In this document: piece after piece, positions 38,874-46,944 of the stretch
Layout: each line of letters starts with the position of its first letter
How positions within the stretch are numbered: the first letter of the stretch is position 1
Source: Bacteroidales bacterium
GTDB taxonomy: Bacteria; Bacteroidota; Bacteroidia; Bacteroidales; VadinHA17
Length of the DNA: 59,521 bases
NCBI GenBank assembly: GCA_018056245.1
Contig: JAGPFZ010000007.1
Coordinates: 1-59,521, forward strand
Direction: 5' to 3'
Program-made: the position numbers and the translations under genes
Notes under the pieces: generated by a model
Database searches by the model: none
Told to the model about the DNA's origin: nothing
Seen by the model: only the letters and a program-made list of their open reading frames with translations

Positions 38874-38877
38874 TTAA
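38874..38877. repeat. Target site duplication TTAA, left of IS copy 2
   Basis: TTAA directly outside the GGGCACC end, repeated as TTAA at 40180-40183. This fits the 4-bp YTAR duplications of the IS5 subgroup. Confidence 0.85.
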
Positions 38878-38893
38878 GGGCACCTCGAAAAAC
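38878..38893 (+). repeat. IS terminal inverted repeat, left
   Basis: GGGCACCTCGAAAAAC, the partner of 40164-40179. The same sequence with one change opens copy 1 at 21193. Confidence 0.88.
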
Positions 38894-39027
38894 TACTTTT
38901 TTTGATGCCATTGTTTGACACAAATATATTAAATGGATTTCTAAAAACCTAAATTTACTCCCTCCTATTTTTTATTTATTTAATTATCAGATACATACAT
39001 AAGTACATCTTTCACCTCTGGACATAC

Positions 39028-39540
39028 CTATCCCATAGCAACCACTATTTTTAATTGAGTACAGCGACTGATATTGTAAGTAAGGTTCATTAGCCCGATT
39101 TTTGCTGTAGCTCTTACAATCCCAATAGTGCGGACAATGGAGCCATGCATGCTGTTTTCTACAAAGCCGAACACGTGTTCGACCCTCACGCGTGTCCTCG
39201 ATTTCTCTTTGTTATTGGCTTTCTGTTCTTCGGTTAAGGGTTTGTTGCGGTAGCCTTTCTCAATTATTTTGTTGATTACTTTTTTCTTTTTGTAAACCGT
39301 TTCCTGATCTTCTCCTCTATAAGCGCTGTCAGCATAAAGCGGTTGTCCCTCATCTTTCTCTGTCAGCAACTGTTCCATAACTTGAGAGTCATGTACAGAT
39401 GCATCTGTAACAATATATTCCTCAATAAGTTTTGTCTTTGTATCGGCTTTCACATGATTTTTATATCCATAGAAGGTCGTGTTGTTTTTCTTAGTCCATC
39501 TGGCATCCACGTCCTTCTGTGCTAATTTATGGGGCTTCAC
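39028..39540 (-). CDS. IS5-family transposase, C-terminal catalytic ORF
   Basis: This 170-residue ORF carries the second catalytic Asp (Asp71, in YADSAYRG) and the catalytic Glu (Glu121, in VRVEHVFG) of an IS5 DDE transposase, with the DARWTKKNN segment near its start. The first Asp is in the ORF at 39589-40032. The two ORFs are in one frame and separated by a TAA and 16 codons, so a full enzyme needs readthrough, or the halves must act together. The ATG at 39540 may not be a natural start, because the conserved region continues upstream to the TAA. Confidence 0.85.
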   Translation of the reverse strand: MKPHKLAQKDVDARWTKKNNTTFYGYKNHVKADTKTKLIEEYIVTDASVHDSQVMEQLLTEKDEGQPLYADSAYRGEDQETVYKKKKVINKIIEKGYRNKPLTEEQKANNKEKSRTRVRVEHVFGFVENSMHGSIVRTIGIVRATAKIGLMNLTYNISRCTQLKIVVAMG

Positions 39541-39588
39541 TTTCCACTCCGCCGGAGCTGTCCCTGTCTCTTTAATATGCTTGTTCTC

Positions 39589-40032
39589 TTAGCGGGTATT
39601 TCGTTGGCGTGGAGCCTCTAAAAAGCTGGCATCTACCATCTTTCCATGATGGGATAAAACTCCTGCCGCATCAAGGGTTTCATTGAAGATTTTGAACAGG
39701 CCCAGGATCGCATCTTTTTCTATAAGCTGCTCCAGGAACAACCAAAATGTTTTACTGTCAGGAACCTTGCCACTTTTCTTCAATTCCAAAAACCGTTTAA
39801 AGCTTGCCCGGTCAACAATTTGATATTCCAACTGGTCATCAGAAAGGTTATACAGACTCTGAATAATAAGGGCTTTGAACAATATCAATCTATTGAATGA
39901 GGGGCGGCCTCCATTCGATAAGTCCCTATCTTCATTTTTAAATGCTTCATATATAGGTGATTCAAATATTTTCCAGTTAATAAATTTATTCAATTTTCGC
40001 AGCGGATCACCAAGCTTAGTAAGCTTTTCCAT
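39589..40032 (-). CDS. IS5-family transposase, N-terminal ORF
   Basis: A 147-residue ORF with the N-terminal DNA-binding part of an IS5 transposase: GGRPSFNRLILFKALIIQ, SDDQLEYQIVDRASFKRFL and SKTFWLFLEQL. Near its end it has the first catalytic Asp (Asp134, in VDASFLEAPRQRN). It ends at TAA 39589-39591, where related transposases continue with a charged residue; a GAA codon would need only one base change. The next codons (ENKHIKE) continue the same conserved protein. It could be a plain nonsense mutation or a recoded site. Confidence 0.85.
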   Translation of the reverse strand: MEKLTKLGDPLRKLNKFINWKIFESPIYEAFKNEDRDLSNGGRPSFNRLILFKALIIQSLYNLSDDQLEYQIVDRASFKRFLELKKSGKVPDSKTFWLFLEQLIEKDAILGLFKIFNETLDAAGVLSHHGKMVDASFLEAPRQRNTR

Positions 40033-40163
40033 TAAAAAATGGTCATCAAACAGGCCTAAATCATTTATATTTTTTATCTCGTGCTTTTCATGCCAAGATA
40101 TAAAACATAGTCAATAAAATCAATTTTATGTTATTAACAATCAGACATATATATCAACAATGG

Positions 40164-40179
40164 GTTTTTAGAGATGCCC
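40164..40179 (-). repeat. IS terminal inverted repeat, right
   Basis: On the minus strand GGGCATCTCTAAAAAC, matching the left repeat at 38878-38893 in 14 of 16 positions. Confidence 0.88.
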
Positions 40180-40183
40180 TTAA
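40180..40183. repeat. Target site duplication TTAA, right of IS copy 2
   Basis: Second copy of the TTAA found at 38874-38877; it lies 12 nt beyond the stop of the SDR gene, so that gene is not disrupted. Confidence 0.85.
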
Positions 40184-40194
40184 ATAAGATATTA

Positions 40195-40974
40195 TTACAG
40201 ACTTCTGATATTTAATCCTCCGCTTATTTCGAAGACCGATCCTGCCGAGAAATCCCAGTCGCCTCTTGCAAGCGATGCCACTGCTTTTGCCACATCGGAG
40301 GGTAAGCCCCATCGCTTTTGCGGAATCACTCCTTCCTCAATCATTTTATCGTATGTTTCTTTTACTCGCGAATTCATATCTGTCTGAATAATTCCCGGCC
40401 TCACCTCAAAAACAAGAATGCCTTCGCGGGTAAGCCTGTCTGCAAATACCTCTGCAGCCATGCTTAATCCGGCTTTCGAAATGCAATATTCCGCTCTTTT
40501 TACTGAAGACATATTAGCCGACACTGAGGAAATAAAAATTATTTTCGGATGATATTCCTGAATTATTGATCTGAGCCAGAGCATTTCCTTTGCAACTTTT
40601 TGTGTAAAGAACAAGGGGCCCTTTAGATTAATACTCATCACTCTGTCATAACTCTCCTCAGTGAGATCGAGAATATCTGCTCTCTGGAGTGGTGCAACTC
40701 CTGCATTGTTTACAAGGATATCAATTCTGCCAAAGCGATCCAGAATATTTTTTACAACTTCGACATGACACGTAGTACAGGAAATGTCGAGTCCTATCGG
40801 GAAAAATGCCGCTCCATGTTTTTCTACTTCGTGAGCAAGCGTTTCCATCCCCTCACTGTCGAGCGAGCGCGCAATTGCTACAATATCATAACCTTCCGAA
40901 GCAAGTGAAAGTGTAATTGCCCTTCCTATGCCTCTGCTAGCTCCCGTGATTACAGCAACAGGTTTACCATTCAT
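40195..40974 (-). CDS. Short-chain dehydrogenase/reductase (SDR)
   Basis: A 259-residue classical SDR. TGASRGIG (10-17) binds NAD(P), and NNAG (89-92) is present. The catalytic residues are Ser150 (in ISSVSA), Tyr163 and Lys167 (YCISK). The C-terminal GGLNIRSL end is normal, so the insertion element 12 nt downstream does not cut it. It is the last gene of a probable three-gene redox operon: OYE-type oxidoreductase, flavoprotein, then this SDR 72 nt downstream. It would reduce a ketone or oxidise an alcohol on the same substrate class; that substrate is not known. Confidence 0.9.
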   Translation of the reverse strand: MNGKPVAVITGASRGIGRAITLSLASEGYDIVAIARSLDSEGMETLAHEVEKHGAAFFPIGLDISCTTCHVEVVKNILDRFGRIDILVNNAGVAPLQRADILDLTEESYDRVMSINLKGPLFFTQKVAKEMLWLRSIIQEYHPKIIFISSVSANMSSVKRAEYCISKAGLSMAAEVFADRLTREGILVFEVRPGIIQTDMNSRVKETYDKMIEEGVIPQKRWGLPSDVAKAVASLARGDWDFSAGSVFEISGGLNIRSL

Positions 40975-41046
40975 AGGCGGAAAGATTAAGTTGATTATAA
41001 CTATAACTAATTCTTGCCGGTAAAATTAATAATTTGAGCAATCTTT

Positions 41047-43044
41047 TCAACACTCTGTTATTTTTCCTTCACGGTATTTCTTCCACACAGTTTCAAACCA
41101 GAGCTCCTGAGCAGGAATAGTCTTTACTTCTGTAAGCTGTGCTTTTATGGTCTTATTAAACTGTATTTCCAGAATCTTTTTTTCTACATCCCTTTGATAA
41201 TCACATAAACTGAAACGCCATTTATCTTCAAGCCTGGTATGTGGTTTTATCCCATGGCTGTCGGTAATCATGTACGATCCTCTACTTCTTCCTCCTTTTT
41301 CGAGATAAGTTTTTAAAGCTTCGAGGTATATAAAATGTGTAAGGCAATGCTCCTTCAAACGAAAAGCTTCAGCAAGTTCTTTTACCGATTTTGCAGCAAG
41401 CATTCTGTCCAGTTCTTTAAGCATAAAAGATGCCTCTTCAGCAGCCTTGGTGGTTTTTTCAATATCTCTGACAATACCTGCTGTCTCTGACATTCGCTGC
41501 CGGATTTCATTTAAATAATCTTGAATGGTATTAATTCTGATTTCTGATTTTGACCATTTTTTTGCCAGTTTAAGCTTTTCTTTCACCTGTTCTTTTACTG
41601 AGGAAAGGAATTCCGAAAAAAGTACCGGACCTTTGTTGTATTCTTTAGCTATATAAAGTGCGGCTCTGTAGCTTCCAGTCTGACCTGAGTTAAGGGCCGA
41701 ACCTCCAGGCCTGTAAACACCATGTGATCCATTAACTTCTCCGACAGGGAAAAGATGCTTCAGATTCGATTCCCACCATATATTACCTTTAAGGCCTCCG
41801 TTGTTATGCTGAATGCATACCGCAATCTCAATAGGTTCTGCACTTAGGTCTATGTTATGCTCAAGATACAAATCAAATGCAGGTTTGTTCAAAATCTTAA
41901 GCCTTTTAACAGGTGTTTCTTTCAGGGCTTCTGAGTTTTTAAGATATTCGAATACATTCTTGTCTAATATCCCGGGTGAAAACTTTTCACCTGCAGGCCC
42001 TGATGGATTGGCTCTGAAATCAATGAAGACCCTCCTCCCTTTTTCCACTCTTTCCCTGTAAACAAGAAGGTCAATAAGTGACGAACCATAATCGGTAGTT
42101 TTTGCAGGGTCGAAAGGCCATTGATATCCTTTCAGAAAAATAGCTCTGGTAAGCGTTGTAATATCGGGAAAGAACTCATTCAGAAATTCTCTTTCATCAT
42201 TCCCTTTTGCATTAGTTGAGAAATATCTGGGTATGACCTGTTGATAGCTTCCTGAAAGGTTCCATCTGAATTTGGTTGAAGCTATTCCGAATTGTGATTC
42301 GGTAAGGTTCTGTGCAGTGGCACCTGCTTCAAGGGCAATGCCTGTTGAGCCTGACTGTGACCCAGGGTACACTGAGTCTTTATAAAGACCTGCCGGCCCT
42401 CCGGTTCCCATAATAATATTCTCAGTGTTGAAAAGTATGAAAGCATTCTCAATTTTATCTGTCTTAAGATCTATGGCTAAAGCTCCTGTTACTACCTTGG
42501 CACTGTTTTCTTTTTTTGTTAGCAGGCTGATAACTCTTACTCTGTCGAGAACTTTGATTTTTCTTTTTTTAACTTCTTTTGCAAGAGCTTCAAATATCAT
42601 TCTTGAAGTATAAGGACCTGCTGAAGTACCTCTTGCCTTCGGGTCGTTGTCGGTTTTATAACCCACCCAGGCACCATATTTGTTATGCGGGAAAGGTACT
42701 CCAATCCTTATCAGATTCATAAATGCCTGAACAGAACCCTGTGCTTCACAAAGAGCAACATCGCCATGCATACACCTGCCTTTGAAAAGGTCTTCGGCCA
42801 TCAGCTCCGGGCTGTCAGATTCACCTCCTGCAAGAGAGAGTTTATAATAGGTTTGTTTGTCCGAACCTGCGTTTCTTGTTGTCCCTCCTCCCCATTTTTC
42901 TGTTGCAATGAGTATATTCCTTTGATCTGCAGAATGAAGGGTCAAAGCAGCATTAAGCGATGCCGCGCCGCTGCCGATTATTAATGTGTTTACACTATAA
43001 CTGCGGAGTGTATATCCATTAAGAGTAACAGTTTCATTTTCCAT
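41047..43044 (-). CDS. FAD-dependent oxidoreductase (fumarate reductase/succinate dehydrogenase flavoprotein type)
   Basis: A 665-residue flavoprotein from the chosen start. The N-terminal FAD-binding motif is IIGSGAASLNAAL with EKWGGGTTRNAG after it. MGTGGPAGLYKDS, an IAVCIQHNNGG segment and FPVGEVNGSHGVYRPGGSALNSGQTGS are conserved active-site and FAD regions. A helical C-terminal domain follows. The frame is open 13 codons further (43083), but the ATG at 43044 is preferred: it overlaps the end of the OYE gene by 11 nt (ATGGAAAATGA), the usual form of translational coupling, and the family begins near it. It probably works with the OYE protein as an electron-transfer pair. Substrate unknown. 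Confidence 0.85.
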   Translation of the reverse strand: MENETVTLNGYTLRSYSVNTLIIGSGAASLNAALTLHSADQRNILIATEKWGGGTTRNAGSDKQTYYKLSLAGGESDSPELMAEDLFKGRCMHGDVALCEAQGSVQAFMNLIRIGVPFPHNKYGAWVGYKTDNDPKARGTSAGPYTSRMIFEALAKEVKKRKIKVLDRVRVISLLTKKENSAKVVTGALAIDLKTDKIENAFILFNTENIIMGTGGPAGLYKDSVYPGSQSGSTGIALEAGATAQNLTESQFGIASTKFRWNLSGSYQQVIPRYFSTNAKGNDEREFLNEFFPDITTLTRAIFLKGYQWPFDPAKTTDYGSSLIDLLVYRERVEKGRRVFIDFRANPSGPAGEKFSPGILDKNVFEYLKNSEALKETPVKRLKILNKPAFDLYLEHNIDLSAEPIEIAVCIQHNNGGLKGNIWWESNLKHLFPVGEVNGSHGVYRPGGSALNSGQTGSYRAALYIAKEYNKGPVLFSEFLSSVKEQVKEKLKLAKKWSKSEIRINTIQDYLNEIRQRMSETAGIVRDIEKTTKAAEEASFMLKELDRMLAAKSVKELAEAFRLKEHCLTHFIYLEALKTYLEKGGRSRGSYMITDSHGIKPHTRLEDKWRFSLCDYQRDVEKKILEIQFNKTIKAQLTEVKTIPAQELWFETVWKKYREGKITEC

Positions 43045-44344
43045 CTGTAATAAGTTTTTTAAGTTCAGCAGCGTATATCTCACGATCGCGGGTTACACAA
43101 CCTCCAGGCCTCATATTTCTTATAAGCCTTGTGCATCCCGAGCATGTTATGCAAAATTTTGAAGGGTCGACATAACCTTTAGTCATCAGGTCAAGAGGCA
43201 TTGATGGATATGCGAATGAGTTACGGCCAAAGCCTGTAAAAGAAGCACTACCCGAATTGATTACGGCGGCTCCAACATTAGGAGCAAATTGTCTGAGCCA
43301 TGAATATGCTGATCCAATCATCAAAATATCAGAGAAACATTTCTGTAGTGCCGATGTTCCTTCAATCATTCTTGTCACACCTTTCAAAGGATGTTCTGGA
43401 GGTGCGCTCATCCCCGGTAGTGGGTTATCGAATGGCCTCGAAATATAAGGATTATAATAAGGATTCCCCATCGTTATATTCATAAATTTTATGCCCATAT
43501 TCTTAAGTTCACGGGTAAGTTTTACTGGTTCGGTCAGATCATAATCTTTTCCGTTGGCTGTCGTTGCGAATCCACCTTCGTGAATATCGCCTATACTAAG
43601 GCGTGTAGTTATTAAGATATCGGGGACTTTTGTTTTTATACGTTCAACTGTTTCAAGGAGAAATCTGAATCTTTTTTCAGGTTCCGGACCTCCGTAAATA
43701 CTGTTTTGCCTGTTAAAAGAAAAAAGTAACTCATGAACCAGATAACCGTGACATGCTTTTATATCTACAGCATCAAAGCCGGCCTCGTAAACAAATCGGG
43801 AAGTTTCGATAAACTGATTCTGAATAGTTACAAGTTCTTTATCTGTCAAAATTCTCTCATTGCCATTGTCGAGAAGTGGATTATTGCATGGAACCAAAGG
43901 TGAGCTTATACCGTCTGGCTTGCTGTAACGACCCGAATGAGTTATCTGGGCGACAATAAAAGGTCTGATGTTTTCAGAAGCGCTTCTGCGAATTTTGTCA
44001 ATAAGATTCTTATATTCCCTGTAATTATTTTCATGAATCATAAGCTGTCGGGGATTGGAGCGTCCTGAATGAGTTATAGCAATAGCTTCAAACCAGATAA
44101 TCCCGCTCCCTCCTGCTCCATAGCGTAAATATCGTCGTTCCGTAAGAGGTGAAGGTGACCCATCGGGCTCCGAGTCATAGCCTTCCATAGGTTGAACGAC
44201 CAGACGGTTATCTATTTGTTTGTCATTTATTTTAGCCTTTTGGAACAAAGGGCTTAAATCCTCACTAAATGGTATTGAAAGCCCAAGCTCGTGAGCCTTT
44301 CTCAGAAGTTCGTCTTTGCTCTTGAATCTGAAACGTTCGTGCAT
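43034..44344 (-). CDS. Old yellow enzyme-family NADH:flavin oxidoreductase with Cys-rich tail
   Basis: A 436-residue FMN TIM-barrel oxidoreductase. It has NRLVVQPMEGYD near the N-terminus, the VAQITHSGRYS segment, AGFDAVDIKACHGYLVHELLF with the substrate-binding His, and SIYGGPEPEKRFRFLLE. The C-terminus carries CITCSGC followed by a later GGC, like the iron-sulfur ligands of 2,4-dienoyl-CoA reductase-type enzymes. Those enzymes are fused to an FAD domain; here the flavoprotein is a separate gene overlapping by 11 nt. The reaction is probably reduction of a carbon-carbon double bond of an enone or enoyl compound. Substrate not inferable. Confidence 0.88.
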   Translation of the reverse strand: MHERFRFKSKDELLRKAHELGLSIPFSEDLSPLFQKAKINDKQIDNRLVVQPMEGYDSEPDGSPSPLTERRYLRYGAGGSGIIWFEAIAITHSGRSNPRQLMIHENNYREYKNLIDKIRRSASENIRPFIVAQITHSGRYSKPDGISSPLVPCNNPLLDNGNERILTDKELVTIQNQFIETSRFVYEAGFDAVDIKACHGYLVHELLFSFNRQNSIYGGPEPEKRFRFLLETVERIKTKVPDILITTRLSIGDIHEGGFATTANGKDYDLTEPVKLTRELKNMGIKFMNITMGNPYYNPYISRPFDNPLPGMSAPPEHPLKGVTRMIEGTSALQKCFSDILMIGSAYSWLRQFAPNVGAAVINSGSASFTGFGRNSFAYPSMPLDLMTKGYVDPSKFCITCSGCTRLIRNMRPGGCVTRDREIYAAELKKLITDGK

Positions 44345-44418
44345 TTAATATTGAGATATTTATAGTGTGAATGACAATATTAACCAGGAATATCATGGTT
44401 GAAAGTTAGAATAATATT

Positions 44419-44976
44419 TCATTTCTTTTCATTTTCTTCATCGTCTTCTTCATCGAGCCATTCATATACCGGTTGTTGAGGACCTTCCTTTCTGAAATAG
44501 ATTGCAAGGATAATGCCCGATACAAATCCCATCATGTGTCCTTCCCAAGACACATTCTGGTAAACTCCGGGGAACATGCCCCAGACCATCGAGCCGTAAA
44601 GAAAAACAACAAGAAGTGAAAGGGCGGTTAGTCTGAAATATTTTCTAATTATGCCGCTAAAGAAAAGGAAAGACATCATTCCATAAATAAGTCCGCTTGA
44701 GCCTATATGTATGGCTTCCCTGCCGGTAAGCCATACCAGAAAACCGGTAAGAAGATAGTTCCACAAAATTATTTTTAGAGCAGGTTCGGAATAGAAATAA
44801 AAAATTATTGTTCCGAGCACAAGAAAAGGAATAGAATTACTCATAAGATGCTTCAGGTCGGCATGTATCATCGGAGAAAGTATGATTCCTGGAAGTCCTT
44901 TCAGATGAAGTGGATATATACCAAAAGAGGAAAAATCAATTTCGAAGAGGATTTCAATAGCTTTTACAAGCCACAT
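44419..44976 (-). CDS. Rhomboid-family intramembrane serine protease
   Basis: Multi-pass membrane protein with the rhomboid active site: GSSG with Ser94 and the GHMMGFVSG helix with His147. A HADLKHLMSN segment corresponds to the conserved N-terminal loop. It ends with a very acidic tail. The first ATG at 44976 falls inside a hydrophobic segment. In the same frame upstream the sequence encodes TDFDEAAFNRKK and a hydrophobic helix, the expected first membrane segment, but no ATG, GTG or TTG is in frame before a TAA near 45093. An ATG at 45078-45080 is out of frame by one base at a G4 run. The 5' end may therefore be frameshifted or misread, or the start codon unusual. Confidence 0.85.
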   Translation of the reverse strand: MWLVKAIEILFEIDFSSFGIYPLHLKGLPGIILSPMIHADLKHLMSNSIPFLVLGTIIFYFYSEPALKIILWNYLLTGFLVWLTGREAIHIGSSGLIYGMMSFLFFSGIIRKYFRLTALSLLVVFLYGSMVWGMFPGVYQNVSWEGHMMGFVSGIILAIYFRKEGPQQPVYEWLDEEDDEENEKK

Positions 44977-45100
44977 AAAGAAAACGAAAATGCACGGAAT
45001 AAATATGCTCAGGAACAGTTTTTTTCTGTTGAAGGCTGCTTCATCGAAGTCAGTCAGGTTTTTATCGGTTTCTACCCCATGTCCTTATATAATTTCCCGA

Positions 45101-46084
45101 TTATTCTCCCGGGAACACAATACCAGCTTCTTTTCTTATTCTGTCGAGCGTTCTAATAAGGTTTCTGCTAAAAGAGTGAGGCACTACCGGGCTTTCTTTT
45201 AATCCTTTGTCGAGGCAACGCATTACCTCTTCAGCTTCCCAGTGGTATCCCATTGCTTCAGGCCTAAAGGTGAATTCTTCAGGCTCTTTACCATGAATCT
45301 CGAGGATAACCCGCTGGTTCATATCTCTTCCTCTCGATACAATCATGTTTCCTTTGTCACAAAGAAGTTTGCATCCTATCCCTTCGTTTGTTTTGAATGA
45401 ACTATATAAATCAGCCATTTTGCTATTATCATATCGGAATATTATACTAATTGATTCTTCAGAGTCTGTAGGTGAAAACAAAGCATAGGACTTAACTTCA
45501 TCGGGTACTCCGATGAATGTAAGGCTATTTATAACGGGGTAAATTCCTATATCATGAAGAGATCCGCCGCCAAGGCTGAGATTGAATTTTCTGTCGTCCG
45601 GGTTGAAAGGTGGCTGGAACGAAAACCAACCGTGCAGATGATGAATTTCGCCCAATATTCCTGATTGCAGAATTTCGTGTGCCTTTTTATAATAAGGCTG
45701 AAATGGCGGCCAAAGAGCTTCCATCAGAAAAAGATTCCGTTTTTCGGCTTCTGCAATCATTTCCTCAACTTGCTTCGAATTGAGAGCAAATACCTTTTCG
45801 CAAATCACGTTTTTTCCATTCCGCAGACATAGCAGAGTGTGCTGGTAGTGCATCGAATGGGGTGAAGCAATGTATATTATTTCGACATCCGGATCCTGAA
45901 CGAGCTCTTCATAACTACCGTAATACTTTTTGAATCCGTATTCCAATGCAAATTTTTTTGCACGTTCAACATCACGCGATCCTACTGCGTATAGCTCAGC
46001 ATTATTGAGTAACTGAAGGCCTTTCGTAAATTTGGCTGCCATTTTTCCCGGTGCAAGAATGCCCCATTTATATTTTCGTTCCAT
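45101..46084 (-). CDS. Gfo/Idh/MocA family oxidoreductase, cytoplasmic
   Basis: A 327-residue NAD(P)-dependent dehydrogenase without signal peptide. The Rossmann start is KWGILAPGKMA, followed by AVGSRD. Where most relatives have EKP it reads CEKVFALN, so Pro is replaced by Val; this occurs in the dihydrodiol dehydrogenase-like branch. The C-terminal domain has LGGGSLHDIGIYPVINSL with the conserved Asp and Tyr. It precedes the rhomboid gene on the same strand. Its substrate is unknown and it differs in location and sequence from the exported family member at 17466. Confidence 0.88.
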   Translation of the reverse strand: MERKYKWGILAPGKMAAKFTKGLQLLNNAELYAVGSRDVERAKKFALEYGFKKYYGSYEELVQDPDVEIIYIASPHSMHYQHTLLCLRNGKNVICEKVFALNSKQVEEMIAEAEKRNLFLMEALWPPFQPYYKKAHEILQSGILGEIHHLHGWFSFQPPFNPDDRKFNLSLGGGSLHDIGIYPVINSLTFIGVPDEVKSYALFSPTDSEESISIIFRYDNSKMADLYSSFKTNEGIGCKLLCDKGNMIVSRGRDMNQRVILEIHGKEPEEFTFRPEAMGYHWEAEEVMRCLDKGLKESPVVPHSFSRNLIRTLDRIRKEAGIVFPGE

Positions 46085-46211
46085 AATCCTTTTTTAAGTC
46101 AGATAAAAATAGAAAAAATTAAAGAATAATACAGGTAAATAATCACAATGATTTAACAAATTGAAATACAACTTGTTTATAAAAGAAAAGAAATATTTTA
46201 TAAAAATTTAC

Positions 46212-46230
46212 TACTATGTATAACATAGTA
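46212..46230. promoter_or_regulatory. Perfect palindrome, probable PadR operator
   Basis: TACTATG-TATAA-CATAGTA: 7-bp perfect arms around a 5-bp AT centre, 73 nt upstream of the pspC start. PadR-family regulators bind palindromes containing ATGT and ACAT half-sites, and a PadR gene is second in this operon. The site is therefore a good candidate for autoregulation; it also lies upstream of the divergent oxidoreductase at 45101-46084. Confidence 0.6.
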
Positions 46231-46302
46231 TAATAAAATTTATATTTCTTTGCATAAAATAATTGAATAAATAATAATAAAGTTACAAATAAAAATTTAA
46301 AA

Positions 46303-46893
46303 ATGAAAATCGCATTAACAATAGATCTTGGAGGTTATTTTTTCAGTATTGATGAAGATGCTTACGAAGAATTGAAGTCGTATTTAAATAATCTCGAGCA
46401 CTGGTTTTCCGGCGAGGAAAGTTCATCGGAAATAATCAATGATATTGAAGTCAGGATGGCTGAGTTATTACGTGCAAGGCTCTCTGATTCCAGAGACGTT
46501 ATAACAATTAAGGATGTAAGGGAAGTTATCGAAGTGCTTGGAGTACCAGAAGATATAGCCGGTAATGGAGGGAAAGAAAGTAAAGGAAAGTCCGGCTCAT
46601 CAGGTTCTCACAGGATGTACCGCGACCCTGACAAGAGAATTCTTGGAGGCGTTTGTGCCGGAATGGGAGCTTACTGGCGAATAGATCCTCTGATTATAAG
46701 AGTAATATTTCTTGCACTTATTTTTGCTGGCGGAATAGGAATAATTATTTATTTAATTCTATGGATAGTTCTTCCGGAAGCAAAAACGACTGCGCAGAAA
46801 ATTGAGATGAGGGGCGAAACTGTAGATATAAACACTATAAAGGAAGCTGTGAAAAGTGAATTTGAAAAAGTGCGAAAGAAAATGAACATGTAA
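46303..46893 (+). CDS. PspC-domain membrane protein
   Basis: A 196-residue protein. Residues 1-85 are a soluble domain common in Bacteroidota PspC proteins (DLGGYFFSIDEDAYEELKSYL, then DVREVIEVLGVPEDIA). A PspC domain follows at about 103-160: DKRILGGVCAGMGAYWRIDPLIIRV and a membrane helix. A charged tail ends the protein. PspC proteins act in envelope stress sensing, though in this phylum the pathway is not well described. It is followed 51 nt downstream by a PadR regulator and preceded by a palindromic operator, so it is probably repressed by PadR. Confidence 0.9.
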   Translation: MKIALTIDLGGYFFSIDEDAYEELKSYLNNLEHWFSGEESSSEIINDIEVRMAELLRARLSDSRDVITIKDVREVIEVLGVPEDIAGNGGKESKGKSGSSGSHRMYRDPDKRILGGVCAGMGAYWRIDPLIIRVIFLALIFAGGIGIIIYLILWIVLPEAKTTAQKIEMRGETVDINTIKEAVKSEFEKVRKKMNM

Positions 46894-46944
46894 ACAAAAT
46901 TCTAAAATATAGTTGTTCGGTTAACGGGAATAAAATAATGTTTT

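Larger units (their letters stand above)
21930..38877. other. Compositionally distinct accessory block between two IS copies
   Basis: From 21930 to about 38696 the coding sequences use many more GC-ending codons than either flank; sample lines are near 50% GC against about 33-40% outside. The block holds a GH78 pseudogene and a T9SS operon. It is bounded by a truncated IS5-family copy on the left and a complete copy on the right, in direct orientation. A change of donor genome, hence horizontal transfer, is the simplest explanation; a join in the assembly at the truncated IS is the alternative. Confidence 0.65.
38878..40179 (-). mobile_element. Complete IS5-family insertion sequence (copy 2), 1302 bp
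   Basis: The ends are GGGCACCTCGAAAAAC (38878-38893) and, inverted, GGGCATCTCTAAAAAC (40164-40179), identical at 14 of 16 positions. A 4-bp TTAA duplication flanks it. Inside are two minus-strand ORFs in the same frame that together make one IS5-type DDE transposase, interrupted by a single TAA at 39589-39591. It sits between the T9SS operon and the SDR gene. Confidence 0.92.

Noticed and set aside
21193..40183. Composite transposon formed by the two IS copies
   Set aside because: Copy 1 is truncated, copy 2 has its own TTAA duplication on both sides, and the copies have diverged, so joint movement of the block is not supported.
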